Below the pieces are notes generated by a model, which saw only the letters and a list, made by a program, of their open reading frames with translations, did not search any database and was not told where the DNA came from. This document shows positions 1-13,554 of a stretch of 64,000 nt of DNA, one piece after another (within the stretch, counting starts at the first letter, position 1; every line of letters begins with the position of its first letter). This DNA comes from Panorpa germanica (lineage: Eukaryota; Arthropoda; Insecta; Mecoptera; Panorpidae): the NCBI GenBank assembly GCA_963678705.1, contig OY783219.1:9238001-9302000 (forward strand). The letters run 5' to 3'. The translations under genes and the position numbers were made by a program.

Positions 1-533
1 TATATTATAATATATTATTTAAAAATAAGATAATGTTTTGAAGAGTATAAAAAGGTAAAAAATATCTGCTCTTATGTCTTTGAAACCACTGAAATAAGAA
101 ATAAAATAAAAGCATTAAAAATAATATTGTTTTATTAATATAAATCTATATACATATTATTAAAGTATTTGTGTAGATTAACTAGTGCTTATAATCTATC
201 TAATTGGTTCGCATAATTCACAATATTGCCCAAAAGAACATATTTATTATTTAAAAGATAATTTTATCAGAAACAAGCAGGCACACACAATCTTCGAACC
301 TACACCGCCTGCTTTAATAAGAAATACTTCCCTACTTGCAGCTAAACATATGATAGTAAGTTTGAGGCTGCGCTTACTATATTTGACATAGTGATTTCTA
401 GTAGTAAGTAGGTACTATCTTACAGTTAAACTTACTGGCTTACTTTAAATGTGATGAAAACTAATTAGTGTGATTAAAACTTATCAACTTTGAATAATCG
501 CTACTATGAATATGTAATAATAGTTTAAGGCAG
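1..533. other. AT-rich flank downstream of mARC gene 1
   Basis: No supported gene. The stretch is AT-rich 3' flank of the minus-strand mARC gene whose stop codon is at 534-536. The 68-codon plus-strand frame at 185-391 has no recognisable domain and no splice context, so I treat it as noise. Confidence 0.6.
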
Positions 534-3500
534 TTATTCTTCTCCAACGTATATTTGATCTCCAAGTTTGACTTTTCCATCAATTTTGCACCCTACGTTA
601 ATTCCCATAACAGGAGAGTCACCAGGAATATTAGGGAATAACCGGTATCTGTAAAATAAATGCAGGACTAATTGTTATTCATCCCTACAAGAATTGTAAT
701 ATATATAGTCATCTACTTACGATTTTAGGGTCTTCAATGGCTGATGATTTTGATCTCTGTCACCAGTTTCTGGATCAACATTTGTGAATATGCACCTGAA
801 ATATTTTTCAAAATCATAACTTACGAAATAATTGATATATTACAAAATAAATGAAATATTAGTAACCCATCAGATCAATCCATCGGAAAGACATAAAAGA
901 AAACTACATTTTAGAATGAAATACAAATTATTAATTACAAAACTAATCGATTTTATATGAAAGTACCTTGTGCATGGTTTTAAATGCCTAAATATAGCAG
1001 TTTCACCAATTTTAATCCACTTCCATGTGTCTTCATCGAATGCTTCAGGTCCTTTCACTACAAAATTTGGTCTAAATTGTTGAGGAGTGACTGGGGATCT
1101 TGAAAGCCGTGCATTTAACTCTACTATAGAACTCTCATTTATTAAATTGAAACTTGTAGAATCATGCAGCGCTCCCTGTAATAAGAAAATTGTTTCATCA
1201 AACATGGTTACTATAATTGCATACACATCTGGCGTTATGTGAAATGTCTTATTAATAAAATGAGTAAGTATTGTTGTATAAGGACCAGACAGATTACGAT
1301 TTTATATTTGTTTACACAACAGAAATATATCTCTATTAACATTTTCAGAATAAAAATGAATTCACTTACACTATCTGTTTTTGTAAGATCCTTAAACATT
1401 TGGTTCTTAGGCCTGACTTCTCTCTGCGTATAAGAATTGGGATAGTACACCAACCTTAACCCAGTATCTTCACTGAGCAAAAATCTGAAATTAAAACAAT
1501 GTATGCTTATTCCAATTATATTCTAAAAGAGCATGTTTATTAAGGTCAGAGATGTGCACAAATGCTTTTCAAAAGCATTTAAATACAAAATGCAAATACC
1601 TTGTTATTTTAAATACAGAATACGTATTTTAAAAATACTTCTGAGGAAATAGAATACTCTTTAAGTTACTAATATAAATGTTATTTTTTTTAATAATTAT
1701 TATGTTATTTATGTCATGGATTTTAATACCACTATTTTTTCAAATAATATATCATTCCACCAAACGAAAAGAGACGTTCTACTGGGGCAGAACTTGGCAA
1801 ACAGGTGTTGTATTTTAAAAATATTTTCTTTATGTATGGATAATTAATTAAAGAATCTATGTTAGTATTATTGTCTTTTAAATACTGCAATGTTTCCAGT
1901 TCTATGGTTGCGTTACCATGGTCACTGGCTGTCGAAGAGTCCAAGTCATCCACAAACATATAATAAGATTCGTTGTTTTCGTTTTTCTTATTAGTTGTAT
2001 ACAGTTTTCATATCTTCTTGTTTTATTTTTCTTACTTCAAAAAACTAACAATTCTTTTGCGTATTCCTTGTTTGACTTCGGCACCCATTTAAGTTTAAAA
2101 AATTGATAATGGATAACTTAAATATAGGCAGGTAGTTTTAACAGATAAAATAAAATATTTATATGTAGTTGGGGTAGTTTAGGGATTAAAGCGGACAAGT
2201 GTTAAGGTTACTAGGTAAAGTAATATATATTTCAGTAAGGAAGTGGAGTGATTGTCTTGTAGTAAAACAAATAATGAACGAGAAAATATGATAAACAAAT
2301 TTAGGTAAACGAAAATCAGATGTCTTATGGTGGGGGTAACAGAAAGGATAATAAAATAACAGGTATCTAGCATTTTAAATTAGAATTCTAAGACAATTGT
2401 GCAGATACTTTTAGATCATAGATGGTGCTAATGTTGATTTACGCTATGAAGTTTCAAAAATGAAAAAAGTATTTTGTATTTTCCAAATAGGAAATAGGTT
2501 TGTAAAAGTTTTCAAATAAAATATAAAATTCTATACTCTTAAAAGATATTTAAATACAAAATAGAAAATAGGTATTTACTATTTTGTATTTGCATTTTGA
2601 GTATATGCATTTGAAAAACGCACATCTCTGATTACATTTATGTTCTATCAACCTAGAAAGCCATTTGGCGGCTTCTTCACCGCAGTCCACGGCGTCGACA
2701 GTTTGTCCCCAAACTGCTGCTTTGATCGGCGCCAAAGTATGAAGACGAGCTATGTCCACCTCTACATCTATCATCCCTGGAGCTGAGAGAATGAGGGCAT
2801 CATCTGTGATTTTTGGTTGAACCAGAACCATTTTTGGATGAGTCCGACCAGTTACAAATTGACCTTCCATTGATATAACCATGAAAACTCTGCAAAAAAT
2901 ATGATTCTCTTTAAAATAAAAGGTATATATTACCACGATGATCTTTGCCGATTGTTAGATTCATACATAAGTTGCGATGAATGCATAATCATTTAATTGA
3001 AGGTCGACGTGGGTCGAATCATAATTTATCTTTACAAAGATTGGCTTTAATTATTTAATTAAGATGGTTTGAAGTATATATTACGCAGTTGTTAATATAA
3101 TCTTCATTTAATTAATTGATTGATAAGTTTATTGATAAATAAAAGCAAATACCAGTTATATACAAATTTGTAACTAGCTGGTATACAAACCTGACATCTA
3201 TGAATCAATAGCTGAAACAATACCCTAATTGGAGCATTATTTAAATATGTACTGCATAAAAACACATGAGCAGATATTTCTATTGTATTTGTAAGTATAT
3301 TGAAGTAATTATTTAAACGTATTCAAACTCTATTCAAATTAGTAAGCTATATTTAAACAAGTTAATAAAGAAACTATAAGCGAAATTGACCTGTCACGCA
3401 AGCGACCTTTTTGTAGCCCCAGGATATTACAATCCATCTCCTGAGTTCGAATAGCACCTCCAGACTTCAATGGAAAACAAATTAAATCGCTCAACTCTCC

Positions 3501-6500
3501 AACACGGCGCCATCTGCAATTAAGGAATCGATTTTGTGTTATTTATGTATATATATTTGTTTCGCAAGAAAACACACGCATGCCAAAATGTTATATGGCG
3601 TGTAAGGAAATGTCAACTTACTTTGTTGGTATTTTTTCTGTGTATTTGATTTTCCACCACAAAGCAAGGCCTGCCAATGTTGCCAACCCAACACCAATTC
3701 CAACGCTGACATTTAATCGAGACTGAACTGTAACAATTTAAAAATTATTATATTTCGTAAAGTACTTTTACAAATTATTAATTATAAAAAACAATATTAT
3801 ATTTAATCATTTAAGTACATATTGAAATCGTAATGACTCCTGAATATTCTTCTTCTTTAATTCTTAATTCTATGAACTTGTAGTAAATATTGATTTGATT
3901 CATTATTTTTTGATATTTCTTCTTCTTCTTCTTTTAGTAGGAATGAAAAATTCAAACTACAACTTAACAAATAAATAATAATCTTTCTGATTATTATCGT
4001 AAATAAATTAATTCATGCGTCTATAAATAGGCTATAATAACCTTTAATATAATTTCATAAAGTGCAACATAAAAGATAATCCAAATTAAATTTTAAATAT
4101 GAAATTCATTATTTAAAATATTAAATTGATTAATGCACTAAAACCTAAATGTTGAAAAGGTGGCAGCACTAGTAGTATAATATTTAATTTGTGGAATCGC
4201 ACTGCGCAAATTTCTGATTTTTTATCTTTGTACATTTACTTATAAAGTGTATTTAGTATATATAGATACAGTTAGTGTCTGGAAAAGTTTACTTATATCG
4301 TGTGTTATATTTACAATTTATTGATTTATTTTAAGCTAGAACTTTGGTTCGCAACCTTTGTGTAGCGCAGGGACATTAAGCTGCGTACACATACGTGCGA
4401 CTAAAACATGCGACATCCAACATTTGTTGTAAGAAGTTCTTCAACACGTCCTAACTAGTGCGACATGCAACTTAATACGTCGGAAGCTTAAATATTTCAA
4501 ACGAATTCCTTCAACCTGCTTTACAAAAAAAAGTAATAAAACTCAACTATTTAATAAGATCGTTGCAAACTCGTGATTACCCTTGTGAAACTCAGTTTGG
4601 CATAGACAGTTCAGGTCTATTTTTATTTATTTACCAAACACAACTAAAAAAACGTGAACACAATGAGATCATATTCAAAACGCTAATTTCTTTGATGTAC
4701 CGACATACCTTTGAAACATTTTTGTTTCATAAAAATACTTTTAATATGTGTTGGCACCAATGTGATGCCCGCAAACACCTGATTAGAAATCCCTGAGCTA
4801 CACCTCCCATTGTTGATACTGCAATATACAATTTTTTCACAAACAAATGAGAAAATAACATATGTAAATTCCGCATCATAAGTACTAATTTCACCCATTA
4901 TATTGTAATTTAATGCTTTTAATTATAATGCAACGATTATTACTTGAATCAGTTACAATATGTGCGTGTGATATTGGCTTTCTTTACTAATTAATAATCC
5001 GTGTAATAGGTAATTTACATTGTAATTAATTTTTTTACATATTTTTTTAATGATACATTGTTCCATTTTTAACATTTACTTAAAGATTTTTAAAACTACT
5101 AGGGCACCATACTAGAGCTCTGAAGAATTATATTGCTATAAATAGAACAATTTTTTTATGATTCCAATGATAATAAACATACAGCAATGGCAAGAAATGG
5201 ACTACAACGGGCGGTGCTACAGACTTCGCAGACGCTTCCTGTTAACACCGCCTTTTTTGGTTGAGAAACCGAAATTTATAACAGCAGTATTGGATACAAA
5301 GTATAAGAAGAAGCAGATTATATTAGGGGCGATAAAAGGCTACGTGCCTAGGAAGCCCGAGAAACTATATTAAAAAAAAAAAATGATAATAAACAAAGTA
5401 AGCCAGTATGTCCCAGTAAACAATTTGATGAAGTGTCCTGTTTTGTGACGTTTCTATCACTATTGCACTTCAATTATAGTTCACATCAACTTTATCTGCA
5501 TTTGTATTCCGACAAGTGGAATGGTTTCGCCATTTATAGCCGATTAAAATAGACATTTCATATGAGCGACTGTGAGAAACTGAACTTTAAATGAACTCTT
5601 TCATGACAAAAAAATCATACGCATCTTCAAAGTAATTCCAAAATGTTTACTGGGGCGCAACTAAAATCTAAAAATACTTCCACTATTTCTATTTGTATTA
5701 TTATGTATTAGAAAAAATTAGTGAGATTAAAATGAACTTTTTATTTTTTATCTTTTGCCTAAATTTACTTTGTCCTTCAAAATCATTTATCAGTTGACTA
5801 CCAGAAGATATAATTCGCAGATTCTAAGATAGATTCAGTTACTATTTTGTTTATTTAATGATAAAAATAAACGGAAATTATATAAAGATACAAAGATCGT
5901 TGCTACAAGTATCGCCTGATTTGATACTGGAATTCTTATACTGCAAACGCAAATAGTTAAGATTGGTGCAACATAAACATGCTACATCCAACTATATACT
6001 TTCATTCATATGTTGACATTATTTAGACATGAGTGTACTAAATGTGTTGTACTTTTAACGTACAGATTAGTGCGACTTAAACATGCGACACTAATAAAAC
6101 CCTTACTTAAGCTATTTTTTAAAATTCTAGGTAGTATTTTTATGAAACAAAAATGTTTCAAAGGTATACATCAAAGAAATTAAGGTTTTAAATGTGATCT
6201 CGAACAGAAAGATCGAGTACCTACTAAGTCTCCAGTATAATCTTATTGTGCGTTGACATTTTTTAGTTGTGTTTAGTAAATAAATAAAAATAATTGAAAA
6301 TGGTGTTTAAATGGACAAATGAAATAGACGTGAACATGAACTGAGTGTTTAGGTTTCAACTATTATTTTCATTTTTTTTCATTTATTTATATTGATGTAG
6401 AACATATTAATTTTATTGTGCAAAAATTTGAAGTCGATTGGAGTAAAACTGTCGGAGATATAGAGTTTTATGTCTTCACCTCTCTGATACTCCAAACTCT

Positions 6501-7502
6501 TAAACGCGTTTTTCTCACACATCACTTTTTTAAAGTCGGTGCCCTCTCTAGCTCAAAATCTACTGAACCGATTCTTTTGAAATTTTGCACACTCTTTCTT
6601 TACATAAATGCCGAGATAACGTTGTCGAGTTTTTTCTTTAATTTTAACGTATTTTAAAATAACAAAGTTTCTGTTCTTTTTTTCATGAAATTTTTTTCAT
6701 GAAAACTCGATATTTTACTTCTAAGTGCTGTAAGAAATTGAAAAGTAAATTTTAAAAAAACTCGACAGAGTTACCTGCAGAAACCTATTAACTAATGAAA
6801 TCAATTTGGTTTTTTGATTTCAAATAATCCAGTAATGAGTTATGAGGAACACCGCAATGTTACTTTTTTTGTGACGTCTGCGAAGATTCGTTGTCAATGC
6901 CTCATTTCTTGATATTTATTTATATTTCACAAAGTATTCTCTAAATGTTATTTTATCATGTAGTAAATATATGTAGAAATAATTATATATTATCTGTGTC
7001 GTCAAAAAACAATTTCACAAATTTAAACTTATATTTAAGTATTCGGCTAAGGCATTTACAATTTGTTAATACAATTATAGTAAAATAGATATGTATTTAA
7101 GTTTATTTTTTTATAAAACAAAGTCAAAACTTACGAGGAATCGCTCTGTAACTTTCGCAGACCAGAATAATAATAACAAATACTTTGGCTTTCATAACAA
7201 ACTTGAAAAAATTACACAAATATTTAAAAACAACAATCATTTATAATACTAATGATAACAAACAAAGCACGTCCTTAAAAAACAATTAGAAGTAATAAGC
7301 CGATAGAATTTATACCATGTGTTAATTCAAAAACAAGTTCTTTACTAGTGGTTCATAAAACTAAAAATCAAGACCGCAAAACGCAGTACATTGAACCAAA
7401 AATTACTTAAAATATCAATACTTTAATAAAATAACAGTAGTTTTAATTGAATCATGTACTTAATTTTTATAATGTATGTATGTAATTGTTATTACCTGAC
7501 AT
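534..7502 (-). CDS. mARC-like MOSC-domain molybdenum protein, copy 1
   Basis: Eight coding exons, minus strand, in transcript order: 7496-7502, 3622-3727, 3391-3513, 2653-2889, 1370-1484, 967-1175, 721-795, 534-648. All have GT-AG borders and consistent phases; the total is 987 nt, 328 aa. Order of parts: a short N-terminus, one membrane segment ([19 protein letters not shown]), a MOSC N-terminal beta-barrel region ([19 protein letters not shown]), then the MOSC domain with [10 protein letters not shown] and [17 protein letters not shown]. The last motif aligns with the cysteine-containing molybdenum-cofactor site of animal mARC proteins, which are outer-mitochondrial-membrane enzymes that reduce N-hydroxylated compounds with cytochrome b5 and its reductase. 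A second possible first exon lies at 7135-7195. A hAT element sits in the intron between the fourth and fifth exons. Family assignment is firm; substrate is unknown. Confidence 0.9.
1547..2630 (-). mobile_element. hAT element with transposase remnant, in mARC intron
   Basis: The ends are inverted copies of CAGAGATGTGC, followed by shared A/T-rich TIR sequence. The flanking 8-mers are ATTAAGGT and ATTACATT, an imperfect 8-bp target duplication. Inside, on the minus strand at 1732-1959, a 75-codon frame contains [19 protein letters not shown], which is the conserved hAT C-terminal dimerisation signature. The element is about 1.1 kb, too short for a complete transposase, so it is a deletion derivative. 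It lies wholly within an intron and ends just outside the exon at 2653-2889. Confidence 0.75.
4590..6310. repeat. Element with ~150-bp imperfect inverted repeats
   Basis: Sequence at about 4590-4750 recurs inverted at about 6120-6310. Both arms share the block TTTGAAACATTTTTGTTTCA and a nearby CTAATTTCTTTGATGTA-like block, with indels. The interior holds a CCCAGTAAAC MITE (5412-5655) and a 71-codon plus frame (5158-5373) containing [14 protein letters not shown], vaguely hAT-like but too weak to name. This fills most of the first long intron of mARC copy 1. It looks like an old DNA transposon of unknown superfamily. Confidence 0.5.
5412..5655. mobile_element. MITE with CCCAGTAAAC ends, copy 1
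   Basis: The element starts CCCAGTAAACAATTTGATGA and ends with AAATGTTTACTGGGG, inverted copies of each other. Internal sequence matches the copies at 21530 and 39579, for example GTGACGTTTCTATCACTATT. It has no coding capacity. Confidence 0.7.
7135..7195 (-). CDS. Candidate alternative first exon of mARC copy 1
   Basis: On the minus strand, ATG at 7195-7193 opens a 20-codon frame beginning [16 protein letters not shown], ending in phase 1 at a GTAAGT donor (7134 downward). This matches the acceptor phase of the exon at 3622-3727, giving a 346-aa protein instead of 328 aa. The peptide is hydrophobic with an early lysine, so it resembles a signal peptide, whereas the other first exon adds only Met-Ser. 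Its use would change the N-terminus ahead of the membrane anchor. No transcript evidence is available. Confidence 0.5.
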
Positions 7503-8996
7503 TTTAACACAATTTTATTAAAACATTCACGCGTACACATGCACTGAACACACAAAAGAACTGAGCTGGAACATCTAACGGTTGAAGCAGAGCAATCAAA
7601 CTAATCTAACTGAATGTGTGTATGTGCGGTGCGGCCGGTTCACTTGATGGCTGATTCGATATAGAAGTTGAGACTGTACTGGCGTCTCTTTCTAATGTAT
7701 ACGCAGACGCGATGGTAAATACGCTTTCGAAATATCAAAACAGAAAAAGTAATAAACAAAAAAAAGTAATTTCTTTTTTTTGTAGAGTCGATATTCTAAC
7801 CCATTAAATATAGTTACATATATGTAAGATTTAGTTATCATGAAAAAAATATAATAATAGTTATGTAATCTTACATTATATTAATCTAAAAACTTTATGT
7901 AACAGGTAAACGTCATTTTTTTCAGCAGGTTAGTAAGGGAGGACAAGTGCTTTGTTTGCTACAAAGACCCCCCCCCCCTGCTGTTGAAATTTTACCCAAG
8001 TCCTTCTATAAACAATAACATTATAACCATTATAACATTTTTGAACTGTTTTTGAACGGTTTTTAAGATATTAAGATTTGCTATCGTTAAATTTATTTAT
8101 TTGGTTCAAGCATATATAAATATAATTTTGAATGCGCCTTTATAGTGTACAGTCTTTGCTATAAATAAATTCGCAATTAATAAACAAGCAATGCTTTAAA
8201 TTGGTCCCATGATAATATTTTATGTAAACACGATAAAAACAGTTTTATATAATATATTCATACGCATTTCAATTTAAACCAAAATACATTATATAACAAA
8301 GATAAAAAGCAACCTATCAACCTAAGTTAGTTATTAGCTAAATATAATGTTACGCCTCGAATATGGGCCACACCATTAACTCTTATTAATATATGATTAT
8401 ATTTTCGAACAAACAAAGAAGCCGAGAAAAAACTTATTCATAGTGGTGTATTTCAAATAAAAACAGATCACGTTGATTCTTGATAGCGGACTTCAGTAAC
8501 TTCAGGTTTGATTCCTAGATTAGTAGTTGTAAAGTGTATATAATGGTAAAGATTAGGCAGTGATGTAATACAGATAAGAGAGAGACCACGACACCATACA
8601 TTTTTGAGCACAAATAAATTAAATTAAAACAAGTAAATCACAAAGTAAATAAAATATATTTATTTTATCAAAAATATTTTATACAATCTTTTTCTTTCCT
8701 TTCAAAGTACAACTTTGGCTTAAAATAAAAATATCACCACTTTTCACAAAAATATTGCGTCTTTCTGTTGATTTATAATGACAGCTCTTGTTGAAAGACC
8801 CCTATATGGAATATATTAAGGTAAAAATGTTGTAGCCTTAGTATTGAATTACTTGAATTGGATTTAAATATGTGCGTATATAACTGTAATAAAGACAATA
8901 TGCAAATTATGCCAGGATACCCAAAGAATAAGTTCTTCTCGAGCAAAGATCCAGACAATTCACATACGAGTATAGTTACATGCAACACTAATTTAT
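7503..8996. other. Intergenic region between the two mARC genes
   Basis: About 1.5 kb between the first exon of mARC copy 1 and the stop codon of copy 2, so it holds the promoter of copy 1 and the 3' end of copy 2. A run of nine C residues lies near 7971. The plus and minus frames at 8773-9055 overlap the last exon of copy 2 in other frames and are not genes. Confidence 0.5.
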
Positions 8997-9289
8997 TTAG
9001 CTTCTGTCATCAACATAGATGGGATCACCAATTTTTACACGGCCCGGTACTCTAATTCCAAGATGGATGCCTAATATCGGTGATTTTCCCGCTTGTGGTA
9101 TTAAACGATATCTAAAAAATACAATACGTCATTAATTCAAATCTATAAATGAAAATTAACTAAACTTTGAAAACTTACTTTCTCAGTGTAGCCAACGGTT
9201 CATTCGTTTTATCCCTAGCAGCTGTCAAAGGATTTATTGTAGTAAAAATACACCTACCACAAAATATAATCATAAATATAATATATAAA

Positions 9290-9985
9290 TAATGGAAGAA
9301 TTAAAAAGGGACATGATGAGAAAATGAGTAACGCTGAAGATGAAATCATAAGGAACAGGAGGATGGGGGAGGAGGGCCGAAAAAGAGCAAGGAGTATTAC
9401 GAAAGGAATGGAATAGCGACAGAGGTGGCAGAGAGAAGAAGAGAAGTAGGCACAAGTGTGGAAGAGGAGCTAAAGAGAAGAGACAGGGAGATACAACAAC
9501 AGGAAAGAATGGAAAAAAATGAGAAGAGCAATTACAACAAAAGATATAAAAGGATTTGGGAGAGAGAGAGATACCAGAATACTTAACAGAAAGACACAAA
9601 AAAACATGAGAAGGATTTCCAGATTCAGATTGGGAAACGAGGAGAAAGGAAACAGATACCCGGGGATAAATAGCAGGGTGTGCGGAACGGAGATAGAAAC
9701 ATTGGAGCACATTAAGTTTTCATGTGAGAAAAAGGTAATAAGCGAAAAAAATATTGATCAGTTATTATAAGGAGGCAGTGAAGGAAAGATGTGGATGGCG
9801 AAGATAGAGAAAAGGAACGAGAAAAGAGAAGGAATGGCAGAGTAGAAACAGCAGGGGGAGTAGCAGGAGGGGCGAAGCAGAAGCAGTAGCAGTTTTATTT
9901 TTATTTTCATAAGGATTTTTTTTTTCTTTTGGTTGGAGTGAGAATGTTTAGATATAATAAGGATCAAAAATGAATTAAGCGCAAT
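9290..9985 (+). mobile_element. LINE 3' fragment, copy 1
   Basis: A purine-rich plus-strand stretch. The frame at 9519-9770 ends with RFRLGNEEKGNRYP and [19 protein letters not shown], which resembles the Cys/His tail found at the C-terminus of ORF2 in several insect non-LTR retrotransposons. Related sequence recurs at 23700, 45240 and 63090. The 5' part is missing. It lies in an intron of mARC copy 2. The long minus-strand frames across it are reverse shadows. Confidence 0.6.
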
Positions 9986-10004
9986 GACATGTAAATAAAT
10001 GAGT

Positions 10005-10492
10005 TAAGGTGAAACGATACTTCGCTATTTTTTCTCGCGAAATATAGATGGCGATACTATACAGCAGGTTAAATATTATCAAAGAAAACATGTTTTTTTA
10101 TGTTTAAATCGTTTTATGTAAGTAACTATAAACGCGAATCAAAATCTAAAGCTGCAATTAGTTAGATGAATAACGTATCTACATTTTAAGCTTTCTTCCA
10201 CTGACTTTTAACAAGTTGGAAACGCAAAAATAAGTTTTGAAAATGAATATTACTATATTTTCTAGTTAAATACCAATTTTTATATGACTGGTAACATTTC
10301 TAAGGGTTTGTTATAAATAAAGGTTATAAAATTTATGACAAACCTATAGAAATTTTGATTCGCGTTTATAGTTCCTTACATAAAACGATTTAAACATGAA
10401 AAAACATGGTTTTTTTGATATTATTTAACCTGCTATATAGTATCGCCATCTATATTTCGCTAGAATAAATGGCAAAGTATCATTTCACCTTA
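10005..10492. mobile_element. Fold-back MITE, copy 1
   Basis: Long inverted arms: TAAGGTGAAACGATACTTCG at the left and its near complement at the right end, extending over GAAATATAGATGGCGATACT and further inward to GTTTTATGTAAGTAACTATA. Each arm is well over 100 bp, so the transcript could form a long hairpin. No ORF. A second copy is at 24453-24803. Confidence 0.8.
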
Positions 10493-11280
10493 GGACACAA
10501 GAATGTATCTATAGCATATTCATATGCTATACCATAATATACATATGGTTCATAAATATCTATATAGCAAATTTTCGTATTGCATCATCACCAAGTTATA
10601 CCTATCACACGGTTTCAAAGTTCTAAAAACTGCGTCTCCAATTTGAACCCAATTCCAATTATCTTCGTCGTATGGTTTTCCTCCTTTAACCACAAAATTC
10701 GGGCGGAATTGAAGAGCGATCAAAGGATCATCTTCTTTCTCTAATAATTTGTTAAGGTCGTCTAGAGACGCCTGGTTTATCATGTTGAAACTTGTTCCAT
10801 CATGAAGAGCACCCTTAAGATAAATGAAAGCATTTCTAAAGTTATTTCTTCGACTGTAATTTGTATCTTCTAGTGCTGTATTCTAAGGAATATAATCAGC
10901 TAGAATTCTCCAATTACTTACACTATCAATTGCATTCATTTCTTTATAAACTTTGTTCCTGTCGTTGACATATCTTTGAGAATAGTTGTACGGGTAGAAA
11001 ACTAACCTCACGCCTGCGTCATCATTCAATAAGTATCTGAAATTTAAATCAGTTCATCATCTTCGCATATACACATGTTTAAGCTTTATTTAACATAAAA
11101 AAGTTACATAATATTTTTTAGGTTATAATATAAAGTACGATTATATAGCAAAAGTTATCCTTTGACATAAATTTTTGTTTTCTGACGTTAATAAATTTAG
11201 TACGAAAGATCTTTTAACAAGGACGATCGAAATTTATTAAGTTGTAGCAGCTAAGGTGACTTCTGTCACAGTTGTTGTCA

Positions 11281-11690
11281 ATGGGCTTGTGACCTATGTC
11301 TTAATTTCAGTTCTACATAACAGTTCTATATATTGATAAAGTTGGTTACTAGAACCTCAAATGAGCAATTATTTTTTAATAACTTCTTATATGTTAGGAG
11401 ATATTAACAATTAAAAAAGTCATTTTGTTATTAGAAGGATTCAACGTTATAGAAAATTCCAAGCTATGTGACATCACGTCCGCTAAGTTGCTATCTCTTT
11501 TATACAACAGAGCGTAAAAGAAATAACATATTCAACACATAACTCTTATCCATAGAACAAATAACTGACCTACTCTTAATAGTAGACATGTTACGTCATA
11601 AATATGGCCGACATTTGTAGCGCTAAAACTAAAATTCGAATTTTTAATTGCTATATCTCCGTCAACATTTAGATATTTATTAATATTTGA
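11281..11690. mobile_element. MITE with AATGGGCTTGTGTCCT ends, truncated copy
   Basis: It begins ATGGGCTTGTGACCTATGTC and shares internal sequence with the full copies (GCTATATCTCCGTCAACATT, AGCGCTAAAACTA). The distal inverted repeat is missing. It lies in an intron of mARC copy 2. Confidence 0.65.
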
Positions 11691-12267
11691 GGGCAAGCTT
11701 ATTTCGTGGGATTTAACCCGTTTAGACGTCTTTCATTTTGGGGCTATCGTAAATCGCAGGCATATATGAATAAAGCGCAAACAATTGGCCTACTTTGAAA
11801 ACCATTTAGCTGCATCATCTCCACAATCTACTGTATCAACTGGCTGTCCAAAAACTGCTGCTTTCGATGTATCTTTTGTTTTTAGTTCTTCAATATTTAT
11901 TACTATATCCTCCGAATTTGGTGCAGATAATTTCATCTCGTCTCCAGTAATTGTAGGCTTGACTAAAACCAATTTTGGATGCATCCTTCCAGTTATGAAT
12001 TGTCCTTCAATTGTTACCACCATAAACACTCTAAAAATGAAATCCTGTTAAATACAACAATTACAATTCTAAATAATTAAATCTAAGTATTAGATAACCA
12101 TTTGTGGTGATAGCCAATTAAAATATATTAGTTTTACTGGTGTCAGCAGCATTTTGCAAATACGCCCTCTAAACACAGTTACGTGTATTTAAGCTTTATC
12201 TAACATAACAAACAAGCACTTGAAGGTAAAAATAAGAACATTACTTCCCTTTTTCGAGTAAAGTATC

Positions 12268-12782
12268 ATTCACACTCACTGCTCTAATTTAATTTTGTAT
12301 TTAATTTAAATTGTTTAGCATATGGCAAAACGCGTAGTCATTTACAGTACCATTTTTAATTTAATTTATTTTTTAAGTGTTCGAGTTTTTTTAAAACCTT
12401 ACAAGGTCCAATGTTTTAAATTAAAAATATTAAATTAAGAAAAACTATATTATATTATAACCTCCAAAATGTGACAATCTGTCAAATTGCAGTAGGATTT
12501 ACTTTTAAAATAAGTTTAATGTCAGTTTTTGAAAAATATAGAAGAGAAAACAATTTCTATTACTAATTGTTATTAAAAATAGCAATTTTAATTATTTCAC
12601 ATACAATTTTGTCGAACAGTTAAAATTTATTTATTACTAACGATGCACACGCACCAACTAAATTAGCTAAACTTAAATTAAAACACAAATGTGAAAAGGA
12701 ATGCTTAAACGAAAACCTGAAATCTAGATTACAATATTAAGTAAAAACAGTAAATTAAATATCAAAACAGTGAGTGAGAATG
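12268..12782. mobile_element. MITE with CATTCCCACTCACTG ends, copy 1
   Basis: The left end CATTCACACTCACTG and right end CAGTGAGTGAGAATG are inverted repeats. The internal sequence is shared with the copy at 38053, for example AATTGTTTAGCATATGGCAA. Non-coding; in an intron of mARC copy 2. Confidence 0.7.
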
Positions 12783-13554
12783 AAGGTTTAGATACTTATA
12801 AACCTTCTTAAAAATAATTTTTAAAGACTTTAATATCTTTTACAGTAAAGTAATAAATAAGACCCTTTTTACTTAGGGGTCATCCATACATTACATCACA
12901 AAAATTAGATGCGCCTAGCTCTAGATTGGATCCCCTAATAACAACTAGATTTAATATAACTCACCTATCACGCAGATTTCCTTCCTCTAATCCAAGGACA
13001 GTGCAGTCCAAATCATTTTTATAAACAGGCCCAGCAGATTTAATAGGGAAACACATTAATTCACTCAATTCGCCGACATGTCGCCATCTGTAATAAACAA
13101 CTTGAATCATATGTACTCCAAGTACAAGTACATAAATTTAATAAAAATGAAACAATGATTAGAGTTAAAAAATCGATAAATAAAAGTAGGAAAGAAAATT
13201 AGAAAAGCGTTTTACCTAGTTGGAATCTTCTCCTTTCTGGTTTTCCACCAAACCGTAAGGCCTACTAACGACACAACTCCAACACCAATTCCTACGCCGA
13301 GATTAACTCGACATTGAGCTAGAAAAAGGTGAACAAAACGTGTCAGCAAATCGAATGTGCAATAACTTCCATGCTCACATATAAACGCATATCTCTTATA
13401 ACATTAAAGTAGTAGTTTGCACTCATGATAAACGCAATACTGCAATCAATACTATTGTAAACTCGTACTTACAAATAAATTACCATAGATAAAGTTTATT
13501 AATATACGAATAGCTTGACAGAAATGAATTTATTTACTGTGTTATTATAGTTCA

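Noticed and set aside
9270-9967. Long minus-strand frames rich in Ser/Leu/Phe
   Set aside because: Reverse complement of the purine-rich LINE tail; the plus-strand reading carries the LINE motif.
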